NCBI RefSeq assembly: GCF_964204645.1
Contig: NC_134025.1
Coordinates: forward strand, 27,310,001 to 27,374,000
Reading direction: 5' to 3'
Length of the DNA stretch: 64,000 nt
DNA from: Tubulanus polymorphus
Taxonomy: Eukaryota; Nemertea; Palaeonemertea; Tubulaniformes; Tubulanidae
The position numbers were made by a program, and so were the translations under genes. Below are positions 24,101 to 39,100 of the stretch, one piece after another (position 1 is the stretch's first letter; each line of letters begins with the position of its first letter). The notes beneath the pieces were generated by a model. It was not told the origin of the DNA, made no database searches, and saw nothing but the letters and a program-made list of their open reading frames with translations.

Positions 24101-27100
24101 TACCAGCCACTACTACAGCAGGATTTTTATTGGTGAAATTCCATTATTTTCAATGAATGATAAAATGAATGCAGATATGAGACTAAATAAACACCTTAAT
24201 ATCTAGGTAAACATCTTAAAGCAAGGCTGTGCAACACCGAATGTTGTAGGATATGAACCACTAGGATAAGCAAAATGTGAAAATTTAACATATCTATATA
24301 CAAATATATCTTTAAAAATTGAAAGTTTTTTAAGCATCAGCTAACAACAAAAAGTACCTTGTTCACTTCCTCTACGAGAAGTACTCGGAGATCGACGTTT
24401 TGGAGACCGAGGCGTACGCAACGATCCGGTCCACGTTGCAGACTCTTCGTAGTCAACATTAGGCAGTTGTTCGGCGACCAGCAACCTTTCAATACTTCCA
24501 TCATCGACACTTTTACCGAGCCAACGTCCACATGGAAATCTGAAATATTCATTATTCATAGATATATGGAGAAATATTGGATTTGCACACACATGCAATC
24601 ATCGGTAAAGTATAGAAACGGATACCTATACGTGTGGCCTGTTAACTCATTTCTGACTAGAATATATTCAATCATCCACCGAGGTGACATTCCTGTATTG
24701 TCATGACCGATTCTCAACGTTGTAAGCACTCCTATGTTCTTGTGCTAAACGTAATGAAATAATCGAATTAGAAGATTCCCAGTCGATACCAGACATTAAC
24801 ATCTCATGAATTGGTCTTAATTATACTTACATCGAATGTAAACTCTAAAACACCTTTGGGAATATGAATGTTGCAAGTTTGACCGAGTTGTCCCGACAAA
24901 CTGATCCAACAATTTGCGGTCGTTGTGGAAACGCTGAACTTCTTGCCGGGGTAGATAATTACACGGAACATACTCACTGAAACAGTACAAGATATTAATG
25001 GGCTGGACTTTAACAAAAGCACGCGCAATCTCGGTGATTGCGAAGTATTATGTACCGGTTTTGATAAATGTGTTCGTAAATGCGTAGTAATCAACAGCGT
25101 TCAGTGCGAGCAGGTGATATAGAAATTGTTCGCGTTCGTCTTCGCAGCGTAAAAATGCATAACGTTTGTATAACGTTCGAAGTAATTCATGGTCGGATAG
25201 TAATTCCTTGAGATGTTTCGATAACTGTTTCTTTTCCAAAGCTAGTCTAATAAATGCACGTGCGTAGCCGACATCTGTCTTCACTTCGGTCATTTTTTGG
25301 ACGTGTCTGAAACATCAAAATAGCTTCCTAATTGAACAATTCAAAATCTAAGTACCCAATCTTGCATGACCAATGATAATAGAAAGCTTACTTCATGTCA
25401 ACTAGCAACCCTTTAGACAATGGTTGTAACATGGGAGGCTCAGGACTTCGACTGTGTGTTCTTCTATGATGTTTTAAATGTTTCACTCGATCTTGTTGCG
25501 GAAAATCAACTTCTAAAGCCATTGCTGATATATCTGAAATAACCGGAAATGGAAAGAATTCATACATGTGTATTGTTCCTTATCAACACAATTCTGATCA
25601 CATTTCACCAAATTTTAGGCGAGAAAGAACAGCAAAAATATATTGTTACAGGGTATTTCCATATTTTATTGGTAAGACCGACAAGGGATGGGCTGATTTG
25701 TTGTTATTATAGATATCATTCAATATTTGCAACAAATTCCAGTCATGCGCTGAAGAAGTTGTAACCATACAAAGCAAATTAATAAGGGACCTGTAAAAAT
25801 AGCAGTTGTTATCTGGTCCAGTTTTTCATTATCAGATACTCTATAACTCAGCTTTATTGCAACATTGAACAGGACAAAATTATGAATGGGATAAATACAT
25901 AGCTTTGAACTGAAACGTACAATGTATTTTCCAAGCAGGAACTGATTGGGTTATCAGAGGCTGAGATATCAAGATTTTCAACATTTATGCAAAGAATTAC
26001 CAATTGATACAGAATGTAATTGAGAACATATAATAATCAGAAAATTCCTGACAAGAAAATTTACTAAAGCCTGAAAAAGCAATCAACAGCATACATGATA
26101 ATCCGAAGGCGACAGTTGTATATCTTAACAATCAACTAAAATTTGGTGAAATGCAAAGAATTTCATTGATGATAGATGTGCAGGAAATTCAGTATAATAT
26201 CCACAGTGATAATTAAGAGGGAGTTAATCGATAAATTATCAACTAAAACATTAGAAACAAATCATATTGTACATATACATATCTTCCAAAATTGGTAAAA
26301 AATCATAAGTTTAATCGAATTATTTGATATTGTTTACGAGGACTGACAAGATAGGCAGTGAACATGCACATGTTGTTGATTAATATTTGATCAAATTAAG
26401 CACATGCAATGTGACAACAGTGTGTGGCACAACCTACATTGGAACCGTTTTCTCAAAACACACCAAACTAGTGCTGCATAATGTAGAAATAGAACAAGGA
26501 GAAAACGTACACTTGTGTGTGTGTGTGAAAATTCACTCGTAAAAAACATTTGATATTTCTTCTTTCATCGATATCAATTAGATAAATAGAAATTCAAAAA
26601 AATATTGTGACCCTAAATTGAAAAGCGCTTACGAATAATTCACTTGCAAAAACCCACACCATTCACGTAGCGAAGTTAGATATAATTTGAATATAAATAT
26701 AATGAGAAAACATCATTCACCACATGTTAATATTTCTGTAAATAAGTTATAAATACGATCACACACAAATCGGATATCGGTAAATATCATAATTAATGGC
26801 ATCGCACTGACTTTTCATTGCTTCTTCAAGCATGGAATGAATCATGTATCACACCTTTTCATCAGGGGAGTGTCACAGTGTGTCGACGAGGTATGACCTC
26901 AGTCACCCTGAACAATGATATTGCAACACTTGCCAATATTTCATTGCCTTGAGTGACACCTTGAAATGGTTTGTTTGCGGATGAAGAAAACAGCAGCCAT
27001 TGAACAGACATTGGTTAGATATTACTTCGAGACACTTCACAGGAAGCAGGTTAGTATTAGCATAGGCTACTGTTTACTCTTAGGTTTCATTCGACGTTAA

Positions 27101-30100
27101 AATTTGAATCATTCACAATCATCCTGTATATCACAGCCACGAAGCTTACCACAAAGGAACTTCGGAAATCAAAATTTAAGGAAAATCAAACGCCATTTCA
27201 AACTCGCCGTTGAATGCTACAGGATGCTGATGAACAATGAATTGATTAGAAAATCAAATGCAATGATATGAGAAATTTACCCCCTCCAACACTAGCACGT
27301 CTCCGCCGTGTTGTCTGAGAGCGAATCAGCGTTAGCAAATTTCGCTCCCAAGGTTCAGCATCTGTAAATTTCAGACATTGAGATTATAAGCACAGAACAA
27401 AAAATGTACAGAAAACTGCACTAGATGCTGTAGCGAAGCTGTGTTACCTGAAATAGTCAATTATTAATTAGTAAAACAGATAAATTTCGAAGCAATGTGA
27501 CGAAGTTTTAAAGCTACTGAATATATTTTCGTACCAAAAGTGTATATCATTGAAAAAGCTGTAATTCCGACTGAATAGCTATGTATACTAAAGTATTTGC
27601 TAGTACAAAGTAGAACGAGGAGTACAAGATATTTCGCAGATTCATGAAACACCAATTAACTGTAAGCAAGCACAATGTTGTGGAGGTAAGCGATATTTTA
27701 ACACAAGTCGACATTGAAACATCAACAAAAAACATCGTATTCGTAAATAATAATCAGTTTTTTTTGTTGAAAAACAGTTGTTGTTGTTGATGAGACAATC
27801 GACTGACCGATTAGAGCTGTTGGAAGGAGTGCTACAATCATCAGTGCATACAACAATTACATTGAGTGAATTGTGACTCACTGTAAAGATTGTAGAACAG
27901 CGAACTAAGTTGACGTATACGTGATTCGTGTGTGAAACATGTAGTTGCTAGTTCAGTATTTCTCAATTCTTTGTTGCTTGTTGTGCCAGGATTTTGAAGG
28001 TTCATCAAATCTGCGAAATATCAGTGTTTTTTTCTCACTCAAGTCGCCTCGATTGCCCTCTCACCCGATCTACTACACCGACAGTTTAAATCATCTGACT
28101 AGTCAGGGTTTTTGACTAGGATACGAAAGGAAGGGCTCATGTGAAATAGGACGAAAGGTGAAACAATTACACGGTAAGAACTCTGGTCTGGAATACCATT
28201 ATTACAGGTCATAAAAGCAAAGCATTATGAAGAAATTCAAAACCCATTTCCGCCAAATCAACCCTTTATCACCATGTTAGTAAGAAACGTTTAAAAGTTC
28301 ATACCATCTTCGTCAGAAGAACAGCTAGTTGGTTCTGAATATGAAACAAACTATTACAACTGAAAATCTTTTATCAATTAGAAAAGAAAAAATAGAATAC
28401 TTCATTTTATCAATGATTTAACTAATCTATTGTACGTGAGTGAATATCATGAATATCATGGGCATTGAATGAATTGAAGATGAGAAGTCTTTTACTATAG
28501 ATTATAAATTCATGTGTCACTAGAAAGGTTTAATCAAGAACCATATAAGTTGAACTACAGTACGTGAAGTGAAAATTGGCTCAAGAGCGGACTGTGAAAA
28601 ACATCGAATGTAAACGTGATTGCAAAAATGTGTCCGGTTACAGAAGTATGACATACCTGGAGTAAGAAAGTTTGGATCTATTGGTTTGCTGGTATCCTTG
28701 CATTCATCAACTGTTTGATAGCTAAGCATATGAGACCAAAGAGCAGATTTTCCCTGAAAAAATCAACAAATGAACTTCATAATAATTCAAAGCATATTTT
28801 TAGGATTTTCACCAAAAACCCAGACAGATAACCATATCTATGAAATACAACCACTTATTTCATTTGTACCTGTTTTGTTTGTAAACCATGACTCCAAATT
28901 CTTTCAAGGAGATCGCAAAGACTAGCTATAAGCGTGTTCTCTTCAACGCCAGTAACCGTGACTTCCTCATGACCCAATTCAACTGCTTCTTGGCCCATCT
29001 TTTCAACAACCATTCGTTTCGTCTGTAAAAACATCATGGTGTAATTAAGCATGAAATACCAGTATCTTTCGGTCTTTGAGCTTCTCTCTTACCTTTGCCT
29101 TGCATTCCTTTAATAAAGTCTCTACAAATTTCCAGTTTGTTTGAGACATGGCCGAAGGCGCCATATCGGACAGCTTTGGCTGACGCACAGTTTTGTTACG
29201 AGCTTCTTGTATATATTTCTGAAACATAGATTTTTACAATCTCTTTTACTACGATATTGATGTGAATAGACAATAAGGGTGAATAGTCTTATGCACAGTA
29301 CAAACAAAAACTACGTTAAGTTTACACTGTCTAGAATATACTTCATTAGTTTCAATCATTCATCAACATTTGCTAACTCTACAAATATTTTCTTTACATG
29401 CAAGAATTAATTTCTCTGTGCATATCAAACTACCAGGATATCCTAAATGTTACAATCATTGTTCCTACTTACTAGACCCTAGGGGATTTTATACACTTTT
29501 TAACCGAGTATGAAAACTTTCTGTCAGCATCAGTTAGCAAGAATACAAATTTGAACGAGCTGGAGCAAACCTAAACCAAATTTGTGTTGGTACAGAGTCA
29601 GATTAGGATTCATAAGAATATCATATCCTTTCTCAAATCTAAACATAATGAAAGCGTAGCCAACTAAAGTTCTTACTGAAGCTTGCTAATGCTGAAGTGT
29701 TGCCTTGAAACAAAAATTGCACAACGAAAAATTCCGACACACTCACACACACTTCAGGATTAATCGCGGATAATGCCATGTATCTTGAAGGCACTGCGTG
29801 GTAGATTTTCATAATTTCGAGGCAAGAAAACTCACTTCAAGATACATTCGAACGAAAAATGAGAGATGGTTTAAATGACTGTCACAGTTCTTGTAGTATA
29901 AAATCTGAGAAAGACTCGGTGACCGAGAGCTAAAATAATATACACTTTTAAAAGAGTGCAAAATAGAGGTCCACGACTACGTTAATTTAATGAATTACTG
30001 GCTGTACTCACTAGCCATAATCGTAAATGTTTCCCAGCTAATTCGAACTATAAAACAATACATGTATAACATTCATAATATAATATGATCATAACATGCA

Positions 30101-33100
30101 ACAATCCTTACACATCTTACGGATAAGCAAAAACATTTCTAAGGTACGCATAATCCTAAACTCTTATGCCGAATAAACATGATAGGATGAAAACTATACT
30201 AACAGGATAAATTGTAAAATTTCTGAATGATTTGAATAGAGATATCAAGAATCATGATTATGAAACCATGCCTACGGATAAAAGGTAATAAGTAGTTAAT
30301 CTATAAAGCGGAGAAGTTAGTAAATTTGATCATACCTCTCTCTGATCAGAATTCAGTTGTAAATGCTGTGTGTGTTGATACATTCGATCTTTCCTCCGCC
30401 AGCTAGCACTATCTCGCCGTTTTGTTCTAGGTAAATAAGATGATGATTTCATATTAACTGAAGAGCCAGATCAATGAACGTGTATTTTACGAGCTGAAGC
30501 TGACTCATAAAGATGAGTTTTTAATGGACTTCAAAATCTATCAAGCGGGCAAAATGACAAGAAGTGTCAATGTCAAAGCCGAGTGAACAATTTCGATAAA
30601 AGCCAACCTCTTTCAAGGTCCCACTTGATCAATACTTACTGATGTCATAATACAACACAACATAGAACATAGGGTAGTCTGAAAAAGCTGCCATTAGGAC
30701 ACTTCATCATTACCCTTTATCTCGAACAGGGTAATAAAAAACAACTAAAACAACTACTACCAACGAAAACATACCTTGAATTTGTTGGCTCCTTTTTTAG
30801 CACCTGGTAATTGAGCAAAGGGAAAATATTACGTTGATAAGCCGGACGTGGCTTGTCATCTAATACATGTGGTTCTATGGCTAAATGGTCTATCACAGCT
30901 GCTCGTCGTTCTAACAACATTTCTGAAACAAATATCAAATTGTTAACTTAACCGATGACTTACAATGATAAAATATTTCACAGTAAATCCTGCTGAATCT
31001 AATCAGTTAATTCTAATCCGATTAATTTCATCGGTCTCGAATTGCCTGGACTAAGCGGGCGGGGTATACTCGCAAACTTGAATGAAAATCTAGTATACCC
31101 GAGTCTTTGACTGTAGTACAGCGACTGTACGTAGGAGCTCTGAGGTCACCGTAACGATCTTTGATCGCTTTGCAACGTATCGTAAACAATCGCAGTGCGG
31201 TTTCCGGCTCCTCCCACTGCGACATCACTTTATTGTCGATGAAAGTTACGAACATCTGCGTTTCCAAAAATGGACACAAAAACGGTAAATATGCATCCGG
31301 CTGATCACTGAGAAATGCTGCCTTATCAAAGTTCAGCACCGATTCGCGATTAGAGAGCCACGACTCCATATCTTGACTAGGCGGTTGAATCACAAAGTTT
31401 TCGTACGACGATAGCAAGTACACGAAATGATTCAAGAATATCTCGCGTAGAGCATTGTTGAATTTCATTTCCGCTAAATAATTGCGTTCCATGTTGTTAT
31501 TGTTACGATTTTTCTCGCGTTTCAGCGAATGAGAATGATGCGAATTTGCTGCGTGTTGTAAATTGTCGACGTCTCGCGAGCCGACGTTGTTCGCTACGTC
31601 CGCGTCCATTTCCCTGAATGACGTATAAACTCCCGTTTTGCGAGCGATCGCCGCGACACGGGCGTACGCCTCGCTCTGTTGTAATATTTCCTGCCGGGTC
31701 GGAGCGCTCGGTCGTCTACGCGACACTCTGTCGAGGCTACTCGACGGACTGTAAGTTCGACTATAACGACCGGTCGCGCTACTGATGCTGCTGCTACGTC
31801 GATACCTAGTCTCCGGTTCATTGCCGTTCAAGTTTATATCGTCCCCGAGTGGTACGGTATATCGCACAAAGATTTCTTTGATTTCGGTACGTAATTCCTG
31901 CATATTTGGGAGCATAGGCAAATCTTCGGGCACTTCTACATATTTCGAACCGATGTCAACGAAGCACATATTCGCCTGAAAAAACGAGAAATTTTGTTCA
32001 AGTTTATGTTTAAAAATGATAATTCAACGATCAATTTTATTTCTCAATAGCACTATCTTCTGAAATGTTAGATTGACTGTGGTTTGGGATAAAAGAACTT
32101 CCGAATAAAAAAGATTTTAACCAGTGAAAGTATTTCGAAAGGTCAAAGTTTTGAGATGAGATTTTATGTTTGGCTATTACCTCGCTAGGAAGCTGCAACT
32201 TCGATCGGTCTTTTCCATTGTGTTGTAAACCCATCACAAATGGCACAGGAGCATCGAGAAAGTGGATTAGAGATGCTGGAAGGATGGGTACATAGACATG
32301 CTGCCATTGGAATGGGAACATCAGACAACAAATTCCTTCAGCAACCAACATCAACTGATAATAATCTGAAATTACATTAAAGTGTTCACTATAATTGGAT
32401 CTGATATTAGAAGACACTCGTAGTTAATTGTATAGAAATACAGTGAGTGTTCATATCGCAGTTATCAATCGCGCCCGCTCTCACAATTCATCTCTCCAGA
32501 CACTATCTGAACACATCCTGTCCGATCACACATTCCACCAATACTAATAATCAATAACAGATGCATCACGATTGACAAATGGTACACGATCATCGACATA
32601 TCAGTAACAACAGTCTGAATAACATCCGAATCGGCCTTTTTCTCTTCGGTCAGGGCATCAAATATTCTTCCGATCATCTCAAATTATGATAAATGTTCCG
32701 AATTCAATTTACGGATCAATATCATTTTTATACCCTATGGACGAGTCAGTCAGATTAATCCAGGGAGATTCTCTCTAGATTATTGGAATTGACAACATTC
32801 TTCATCAGATCAAGTTTTCATACATGCATTTATCTAGATCAGGAAGGGGAAGAATGCAGGAAGTGCTTTCAATCGATACACCAAATGTCACGTAATTCAC
32901 CTCTTTAAAAACGCCTCTCCAGGCAAAAAAAGTATCATTTGATTCGACGCTAATGTAATTAACTGACAGACAGATTGGAAACTAGATTCAAGCCATAGGT
33001 GAGAGATTCGATTTAAAGGATCTCATTCCTGCTGGAGGCAAAACTCACTAAATAATTCGTCCAAAAAAATGTCGATGCGCAGTAGAAAATATCTGAGCAA

Positions 33101-36100
33101 CTGTTTCTATGCTTTTCTGGTTACGAAATGAAGTATATTTTTATGGATCAGACGAGAGTGATGTTATATGATTGAGGTACCACTAACAGCATGTGTTTCC
33201 ATTACTTCAAATGCAAAGATTTGCCGCTCATGAATGTGGTCGAGTGGGATGAGTGGTTGCGATGTGTAAGCCGACCGATATCAGACACCACGCATTCACT
33301 GTTGACAGTCATGAACGTACTACCAGACTCGCTAAATACTTACTTATCGGCTCAACCAGTACATTTACCAACGAGAAGTAATACGATTATAACAGCAGAA
33401 GGTAAACGCACGTTCATCGAACACGGCTAAACGATGTCGTAAGATTAGACATGTAAGATTTAACAGAGAAAAGCTTTTAGTTATCCGGCATCTGCTCAGT
33501 CAGACGTCTTGCAAAATGACATCATAAGTATGGTATCATTACCATATATAAAACTACCTCGATATCAATAGTATTTTTCTCGATATGTGGCGTATATACA
33601 GATTTCTATCGAGTCGCCGAATCAGAACTGAACATCACGAAACTAATGTTATCGACAACATCAAAGTCGTCGTTTGATTTATCAATGATTTCAGTTACTG
33701 TTGTATAATTGGATAAGCCTATCATGTCTTCAGGCTTTATGATTGATTTACTAATGCCAGTACAGGGCTCGAGTCGTCGTACAACATTTGCCACTACCGT
33801 TTCTAAATTGGCTGCAGTCATCATAACCATTAGTGAAAAGAGATGTGTCTGCAATGATTGTTACTTCACAGTGGTCACTATATCATCATCATTCAGTATT
33901 ACAGGATATGAAACTACACGCTGCGTGTACACACACACATAGCCGAGATCTCGTGGATCGCTGCAACTCTTACCTGATGAGTAAAGCAGGATTTGATGCT
34001 CTAACAGCATACTAGTGAAAATCATTAATATGTTTTCGATTCCCAGCAACATGAAGAGTTCTCGCAGCGAGAAATCAAACAGTGGCAGTTCTGTCAGTCC
34101 TAAAAAAAAACATAATACAACAAGTTGTGAGGATATCAAGCAAGAAGTTGTAAAAACAGTCGAACTGATCATAATGTTGATGACTTATACTAATGATGAT
34201 CATGACTTAGTAATTTTAATTGAAATATTCAAATTGGGATATATACTAGAGAAATCCCGCAATAATTCAACCAAAGATGTTCTTGAATGGGAGTGTGTAT
34301 ATATTTGAGGTTGCTCAGATATATATATATACACTTCTCTTCAAGAGCTTATACATCTTTCACAGAATTATTGTAGGATTTCTATATATTCTGTATATTC
34401 ATCTTAAACGGAAATTGAATATCTTCTCCACTTATTCAAATTGGGACTCAAGAATTGCAATAGTTTTATCCGATGACGGCTCGAGTTTGACTGTATGTAA
34501 GTAATTAAACACGAAGACCAGTCTTACCAGGTCGCTGGCAGAATATAGGTCGGTCATATCCGGAGAATCTCATACTACGACCGGGTGGCGGCAATGGAAC
34601 TTCGTATAAAACATTAAAAACATAGCTTTCCAACGGTAAAGTCGGCGGATCGCGTCGCGTTATCGCGCTGTGGAGCTGCGATAAAAATTCTCTACACGCG
34701 TTCACGAAAGGTAGCTGCGTTATAACGCAAATACACTTCGTTACGTACAACGTGTCTTTGTTTATATCGTACATTTTATCGACGCTCATTTCTCGACGAG
34801 CGCGCATCGGACTGCGATTATAAACCGGTCCGAGGTGAGAATACAGCGTTTGTGACTGGTCGTTGCTCAGTTCGGCCATGTGCATAGCGTGCAGCGTCTG
34901 CATGGCCATGCATATTTGACGATTGGTCACCTCTTCGCAGAAGATATAGGAGGCGCCGTACGTCCTCGATCCGTCCTCGCGTGTGATGATAAACGGGTGA
35001 AATTTCGCGATTCGTTTATCTTTCTGCGTTCGAAATGAAACGCCTTTCGGTAAACATAACTGGAAAAAAAATGATAGCAAATTTACACGGTGTCGACACT
35101 GCAGATCAGTCATTCCCGGATATAAGGAGTCTGCATCACTCTCATGTCCCAATTACAGTAGATTCCTCCTAAATTGGTATCGTTTATCTCGGTAAACCAT
35201 TGATTCAGTGGTTTTGGAAGCATATTTCTCACCTTCACACTATTTAACTTGGTGTCTGATTTGGTTAGTACCTAATTGGGTAAAAAGAATCCAGGTTCCA
35301 ACTGTACCAATTTGGCGTTGTCTACTGTAAATTTCAAATTGCCCATTTCTCAAAATTGAAGGAGTTTTGTTCAAAATAAAGGAGTTTCAAGCATGTTTAA
35401 AAGCGTTTTTTGTTCAGAAAGAGTTTTTAAGGAATCAAAGAGTCGTAAGGACCCTGAACTACATTTTATATAAAATCTCGTAAATTCTTCGATCGTTGTT
35501 ACTAGAATAGGTTGAGTCGGAGTTTGTTTTTTTTTTAAACAATAAAAAAACGCAGAGGAGTTTCTATAACCGCATTTCAAAAAGATTCCGGATTAACATT
35601 AAAACAGATGGCAAACAAATTCTCTTCGAATATTCGACTGCTATGCGCTAAGAACACAAAACAGGTCTAAAAATATTGCACGGGATGCGAACTTTTCTTT
35701 CCGTTGTGGGATGATCCAATTTCAATTTTTTTCAGCTGTAATTTGATTAAAATCGATCGCACTGTCTGCTGCATTTCTAGTCATTAATCACCGATGGCAT
35801 TTCAAGTTTCAGTCTTTGACATTCGCAATGAAATCACGACTTTAGAAATTTCAGCGTATCAATCTGTTGAAATTTGATGAAAAATCCTTCCCAATCGGGT
35901 GATCAATTAAACTGAATTTTTTATCAACAGGACAAGGGTCTAACTACGATGACACTCAGAACGAATACCATCTAATTTTAACTTTAATACCGTAATCCTC
36001 TGATGAAGTGATTAATTTTCGTAGACCACGTATATAATTTTACATGAAAGAACTGATTCTACAGGAGTCTCAGAGCCTGCAGCTAATGAAGGCAGTAACA

Positions 36101-39100
36101 CTGAACAGATAAAACGATGTGATCTCAACAAGATGTTCAATGCATTAACCATTAAGTCCAGTGCACACGATATAGGGAAACAGGGTTTGATCTCGGAAAC
36201 ATTGTTTCCCAAAACCATTTCTCTTGTTTTTTTTTCAAGGTCGGAATCACAGATACATGAGCCGGAAAAATGTTTTTGAGTATTGCCCAGTGTCGTGTGT
36301 GTCTGGCTTAAGCGCACACGGCACGGAACCGCTTGGAAACATGTTTCTGTCTCCTGTTTCCGCATTTCCATGAATCATGTGGGTTGGGCTAGCAACAGAA
36401 AACTCAGGAAATGATATTCATCTCACCATTCCAACTGCATCTTTATCGAATGGATTCCAAGGTACATTCTCAGGGAAATGTGAAAGCACTTTACATTTAT
36501 ACGGCCTTTCCAGCGGAGGACAATGTAAATTGTCACCTGCAACGACAATAAAATATTAACATTAAAAATACTTCTATCGACGAATTCGGAATAATGAATA
36601 ATATCTCTGTTTACAAATATCATACATCGTCTGGGGTCTGATAAAAAATCTGTTAGCTGCAGTCAAAGCAGTTGATTGTGTAATCACGATTACACGAAAG
36701 GATATCCGTATCTGTGATAAAACAATCGATGAGACCCTAGAGCTGAAATATTAATACTATACCACACCGCGATTATTTTCATAACACATATAAAATATGC
36801 AAAAAAATCGAATGCATTTTTATTCGAACATATGATACGATCTAATCGCGCGAGAAGAGATAGGGTACTTTCCGGTTGAGTTCGTGATTCATCGCTGTCA
36901 CTGTATTACGGATGGCCCTGAATTACCGGCAACTGAATCCCGATACCGCCGGGGAATACACATCTAAATGAACCGGACAGAGCTCAGGCGCGAGATCATA
37001 TTACATCTAATAAATGTCTGAATGGACTCGTATTATATGATAACCAGCTGAGAATGGGGCTCGGCGATACAGGCAAATACAAACTTAAATCCTGCAGGAC
37101 CAAGTTTAAAATTATAATGAGAGTAGATGACAATAAAAAATTCATCTGATTAAGCTTTCGCGAGGAAACTTGGGACCCCCGGTACATTTCAAGTTAAACA
37201 GTTATTCATATCATTCCTACAGTGGAACCTCATTAAAAATGGAAAATGCGTTCGTTATAACCAATAGTTTTTGTTTTATCAAGTATAAATTATTAAAGGT
37301 TCCACTATGATAGGTTGATTTAGACTGATTTTGGAGGCAAAGCCTCAGAACTCCATCATCAGGTGATAACGAACTCAGTTATTGATATTATCATAATTTT
37401 GACCCCGCCACCACCGCAGAAAATCGGAATATTGAAAGCAGAATGTTTTCATTTGATGAATCCGAATGTCATCGATGTCAATGTCGAATGAATAAATCAA
37501 ATGATTATTGCGATGACAGTTCCGTACAATAAATTTGAAGACGACATTGACCCGATGCATTAGTTTGGCTTCATCAGCTGTGAGAATAATACGCACTGGC
37601 GGCGACTGCATAAATCCTACCGAGCTATTTCCAAGAAAAATAATGTAAGCTGCTATTTTCGTTGGTTAGGGTGGACCAAGGACAAGAGACTTCAATGATT
37701 ATTTCACGATAAGTAACTCGGACCGAGATGAAATGAGAACGCATATAAATCCATCGATGTTGTAGGATGTCAGCGACCCAATCAGTTACTTCAGTACATA
37801 AACCAACAAGGTCACCATCACATCAATCGTAAACAAGCAAATGAATTATATTAGGCCTACAGTGTGCTGCTAATGTTCAGGACCGGATATTGACGATAAA
37901 GAAAACATGATGATCACATTTCATCGGCACATGAAAAAGAATCGTTTTCAAGCCACATCATTTTTCTGATGAGAATTTCAACACATGCGCAGGGGGCTGA
38001 CGGAACCAGAAGCAACTGGCGGCCATCGTCAGTGACCGATTGAGATAAGTTATCTAATATAGCGCAACAACCAAGGATTGGAATGGACCAATCTTAAAAT
38101 GAAGAAAACAGCCTTCAGAAATGTGTGGAATATCGGTCCATCTTATTCTTAAATACACCGTATCAGAATGAACAACAAGTATTGATTAAAACATCAATAC
38201 AAGACACAGAGATTATCATTGAGATCAGGTTTTTTCACTTCTAATATTAGCATCATCTCAAAAATCTGCATGTTTTTTCTTACACGCAACGCACTCTGTT
38301 CATCCATTAATAACAATCGTTGAAAATCGAGACATGAAATAACGCTCTGGGGCCTGAAGATAAGTGAATACTCAAGTTTCTATGGTAATGAAGAGAATGT
38401 CTCGGCGTCGCCAGATGACATATAAACGGTAATAATTTGAGACGAAGCAAACTGTTGCTAGTTGCAGTATGAATAAACCGAGGAGACAATGAGACTACGT
38501 TGAAGAGGAAAACGGCTCCAACCCTTTTAAGAACGTCTTGTCTCGTAAATATCCTCCATTATTTCGTGCAAATATCGTTTTACTCGCTGCCAGTGAGGAG
38601 ATACAGTAGTTCTATCTTTTAAATTCATTTTGACTCCATTAGAAAAAAGCATAGAAGTGTTCGATTACACTTCTATAAGAAAAGGTAAGCGCAACAATTG
38701 CTGCCAAAAGTAATAGTACGCAATAGCCTACACACTCGCATCTCCAACTGTGATTAAGTTTAAGGTACTACGAAAAGTAACATTTCAGAAAATTCGGAAT
38801 ACCAGCATGAAGTAATTAGTAACAGTCGAGATAATTGAATCACGAAGATCTTTAAATGAATACTTCTACAACAAGGATTTACAATAAGTAGATTTTACAT
38901 TCCTGATTGCCATGGGCTAAAGGGACATAGACACGACGTTAAGTGAGAAATTGGTGACGTGCTAATGAATTCAGTTAAGTGAAACCTTAACCCAGGGCAT
39001 ATACAATAAAGCTACGCGTTTTACATGAAAATTGCCCTTCTTTTCCAGGACACTGTAGTGCAAGCCATCAGTTAGATATCACACTGGTAACCATGGAAAC

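Noticed and set aside
31028-31098. Read-through end of DENND5 exon 6 giving an early stop
   Set aside because: A donor at 31098 joins the next exon in phase and restores the conserved sequence, so the extension is intronic.
36012-36371. 119-codon minus-strand frame in DENND5 intron
   Set aside because: No recognised domain, no fitting splice sites, and the flanking exons join without it.
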